Source: Paucimonas sp.
Lineage (GTDB): Bacteria; Pseudomonadota; Gammaproteobacteria; Burkholderiales; Burkholderiaceae_D
Length of the DNA: 37,788 nucleotides
NCBI GenBank assembly: GCA_028292545.1
Contig: JAQGMC010000019.1
Span: 1-37,788, forward strand
Reading direction: 5' to 3'
Made by a program: the position numbers and the translations under genes. A model generated the notes under the pieces. It saw only the letters and a program-made list of their open reading frames with translations. It was not told the DNA's origin and did not search any database. Positions within the stretch are counted from its first letter, which is position 1; each line of letters opens with the position of its first letter. Positions 35,953 through 37,788 of the stretch are shown here, piece by piece.

Positions 35953-36037
35953 TGGTGCCCACGGAGGGACTCGAACCCCCACACCTTGCGGCACATGGAC
36001 CTGAACCATGCGCGTCTACCAATTCCGCCACGTGGGC
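35953..36037 (-). tRNA. tRNA-Leu (anticodon CAG)
   Basis: 85 bases including the encoded CCA end. The acceptor stem GCCCACG pairs with CGTGGGC; discriminator A. D-arm GGCGGAATTGGTAGACGC, anticodon stem-loop CATGG-TTCAGGT-CCATG with CAG at the anticodon position, a long variable arm (TGCCGCAAGGTG region) as in all class II tRNAs, and T-arm GGGGGTTCGAGTCCCTC. It reads CUG codons. Transcribed away from rnr; the terminator at 35921-35947 follows it. Confidence 0.97.
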
Positions 36038-36211
36038 AACGGAGAACAGGATTATAGCGGAAAACTGCCGGTCGTCAATTCTTGAAGGGCGATATTTCAC
36101 AAAAAAATGTCCGGCACAACGGATAGGTACAAAGCAAATAAGGGATCTGTCCGTTACACTAGCCGAAGTATCAATCTCGGATCACTTTTTCTACATCGAC
36201 CACATCCACTC

Positions 36212-37788
36212 TTGAGTCAATTTCCTTATTCCATTCCCAGCAGGGAAGAAATCCTCGGCGTGCTGCGCAAATCCGGCGAGCCGCAGGACATTGAAACCCT
36301 CGCGCGCGCCTTGAGCGTCGGCGACGATGAACTCGACGGCCTCACGCGACGATTGAATGCAATGGAGCGCGATGGCCAGATCAAGCCTAATCGCGGCGGC
36401 CATTACCAGCTCGCGCATTCCACCAACTTCGTCGTCGGCCGCGTCACCAGCCATCGCGACGGCTTCGGCTTTGTCATACCCGATGACGGCAGCACCGACT
36501 TGTTCTTGTCCGACAAGGAAATGCAAAAGGTGCTGCACGGCGATCGCGTGCAGGCGCGCATCACCGGCACCGACCGCCGCGGACGCCCCGAAGGCAGTAT
36601 TGTCGAAGTCATTGAACGCGCCAACACGCATGTGATCGGCCGCTTGATCAATGAGAATGGCGCCTGGCTGGTCGTGCCCGAAGACAAACGCCTGGGACAG
36701 GAAATCTTGTTGCAAGGAACGCCGGGCAAAGCGAAAACGGGACAAGTGGTGAGCGTTGAACTGGTGGAGCAACCGTCACGCTACAACCAGGCGGTGGGTC
36801 GCGTCACTGAGGTGCTGGGCGATATAGATGACCCCGGCATGGAAATCGAAATCGCGGTGCGCAAATACGGCGTGCCGCATGAGTTTTCGGATACGGCCAA
36901 GAAGCAAGCCAGCAAGCTGCCTAACGAAGTGCGGCCCGTCGACCTGGAAGAGCGCGTCGATTTGCGCGATATACCGATGGTCACCATCGATGGCGAAGAT
37001 GCGCGCGACTTCGATGACGCCGTGTATTGCGAGCCGGTCAAGATAGGACGCAGCAATGGCTATCGCTTGATCGTCGCCATCGCCGACGTCAGCCACTACG
37101 TAAAGCCGGGCGATGCGCTCGATACCGATGCGCTCGAACGCAGCACCTCGGTCTATTTCCCACGGCGCGTGATCCCCATGCTGCCGGAAAAACTTTCCAC
37201 CGGCCTGTGCTCGCTGAATCCCGCAGTCGACCGCCTGACACTGGTGTGCGATGCGGTCATCACGGCCAAGGGTGAGATCAAGGCTTACCAGTTTTATCCG
37301 GCCGTAATCCACTCGGCGGCACGGCTGACTTACACGGAAGTGGCTGCTGTGCTAGCCAATACGCGCGGGCCGGAAGCGACGCGCCGCATGACACTGGTGC
37401 CGCACCTGCAGCACCTTTATGAAGTGTTCCAGGCCTTGCTCAAGGCGCGCCATCAGCGCGGCGCAATCGATTTCGAGACCACGGAAACCTATATCGTTTG
37501 CAATGCCGCCGGCAAGATCGAACAGATCCTGCCGCGCACCCGCAACGATGCGCATCGCGTGATCGAGGAATGCATGCTGGCCGCCAATGTCTGCGCGGCC
37601 GACCTGCTGGAACGCCACAAGCATCAGGGCGTGTACCGCGTGCATGCGGCGCCGACCAAGGAAAAGCTGACCCAGCTGCGCACCTTCCTGAAACAGCTCG
37701 GCCTGCACTTGGGTGGGGGCGATGATCCCAGCGCATCTGACTATGCAGAACTGCTGAACAAGGTGAAGGAGCGGCCCGACGCCACGCT
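36212..37788 (+). CDS. rnr: Ribonuclease R, 5' part (runs off the window)
   Basis: 525 codons are present and the frame is still open at the right edge; RNase R is normally about 800 residues or more. The likely start is TTG 36212 (LSQFPYSIPSREEILGVLRK), as no ATG or GTG is available upstream in frame before a stop and the protein family starts at this block. No Shine-Dalgarno sequence is evident. Order: N-terminal winged helix (REEILGVLRKSGEPQDIETL), cold-shock domains (GRVTSHRDGFGFVIPDDGST, RVQARITGTDRRGRPEGSIV), then the RNB catalytic domain beginning VDLRDIPMVTIDGEDARDFD with the cluster of metal-binding Asp near 260-270, and SVYFPRRVIPMLPEKLSTGL. It is a 3'-5' exoribonuclease that degrades structured RNA and acts in trans-translation. 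The S1 domain lies outside the window. Confidence 0.95.
   Translation, partial: MSQFPYSIPSREEILGVLRKSGEPQDIETLARALSVGDDELDGLTRRLNAMERDGQIKPNRGGHYQLAHSTNFVVGRVTSHRDGFGFVIPDDGSTDLFLSDKEMQKVLHGDRVQARITGTDRRGRPEGSIVEVIERANTHVIGRLINENGAWLVVPEDKRLGQEILLQGTPGKAKTGQVVSVELVEQPSRYNQAVGRVTEVLGDIDDPGMEIEIAVRKYGVPHEFSDTAKKQASKLPNEVRPVDLEERVDLRDIPMVTIDGEDARDFDDAVYCEPVKIGRSNGYRLIVAIADVSHYVKPGDALDTDALERSTSVYFPRRVIPMLPEKLSTGLCSLNPAVDRLTLVCDAVITAKGEIKAYQFYPAVIHSAARLTYTEVAAVLANTRGPEATRRMTLVPHLQHLYEVFQALLKARHQRGAIDFETTETYIVCNAAGKIEQILPRTRNDAHRVIEECMLAANVCAADLLERHKHQGVYRVHAAPTKEKLTQLRTFLKQLGLHLGGGDDPSASDYAELLNKVKERPDAT

Overview
The window is GC-rich, densely packed chromosomal DNA from a betaproteobacterium. It is most likely Burkholderiales, family Oxalobacteraceae (Massilia, Janthinobacterium or Collimonas-like). 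This is inferred from the housekeeping order surE-pcm-nlpD-rpoS, ndk-rlmN-pilF-rodZ-ispG-hisS-yfgM-bamB-der-hfq-hflX-hflK-hflC-(DUF2065)-hisZ-purA, and rnr beside a tRNA-Leu, and from the style of the proteins. No database was consulted, so the genus is not settled.

Layout. Positions 1-188 hold the end of a DUF465 (YdcH-like) gene. Positions 253-6087, all on the minus strand, form the accessory part. It contains a 620-residue protein kinase with a long disordered N-terminus, and upstream of it a tightly coupled three-gene operon: a tandem tryptophan-2,3-dioxygenase-like protein, then a D-Ala-D-Ala-ligase-like ATP-grasp enzyme, then a kynureninase-like PLP enzyme. Positions 6345-10791 hold a DinG/YoaA-type helicase, a DUF5996 gene coupled to a small unknown gene, and a zinc-free quinone oxidoreductase. 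Positions 10959-16963 run surE, pcm, nlpD, rpoS, a PolB-type 3'-5' exonuclease and rlmD. Positions 17045-18733 carry a Tim44-like protein lacking its Tim44 domain, a candidate 32-residue membrane peptide and a BI-1/YccA protein. From 18916 to 35614 there is a long co-directional run of core genes: ndk, rlmN, pilF, rodZ, ispG, hisS, yfgM, bamB, der, hfq, hflX, hflK, hflC, a DUF2065 gene, hisZ, purA and a phosphoribosyltransferase. Positions 35615-36037 are a structured non-coding stretch with a G-rich repeat, two terminators, tRNA-Leu(CAG) and apparent fossil copies of the tRNA 3' end. The window ends inside rnr.

How the genes work together. The core part covers stationary-phase control and damage repair (surE, pcm, nlpD, rpoS), envelope assembly (pilF, rodZ, yfgM, bamB), ribosome maturation (rlmD, rlmN, der), RNA regulation and decay (hfq, rnr), membrane protease control (hflK, hflC) and biosynthesis of isoprenoids, histidine and purines. 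The part most likely to be undescribed is the 2316-6087 operon. It has the two ring-opening and side-chain-cleaving activities of tryptophan catabolism in altered form, with no formamidase and with an amide-forming ligase. That arrangement suggests synthesis of a small amino-acid-derived metabolite rather than simple tryptophan breakdown. The functional reading is inference; the domain content and the stop/start coupling are read directly from the sequence.
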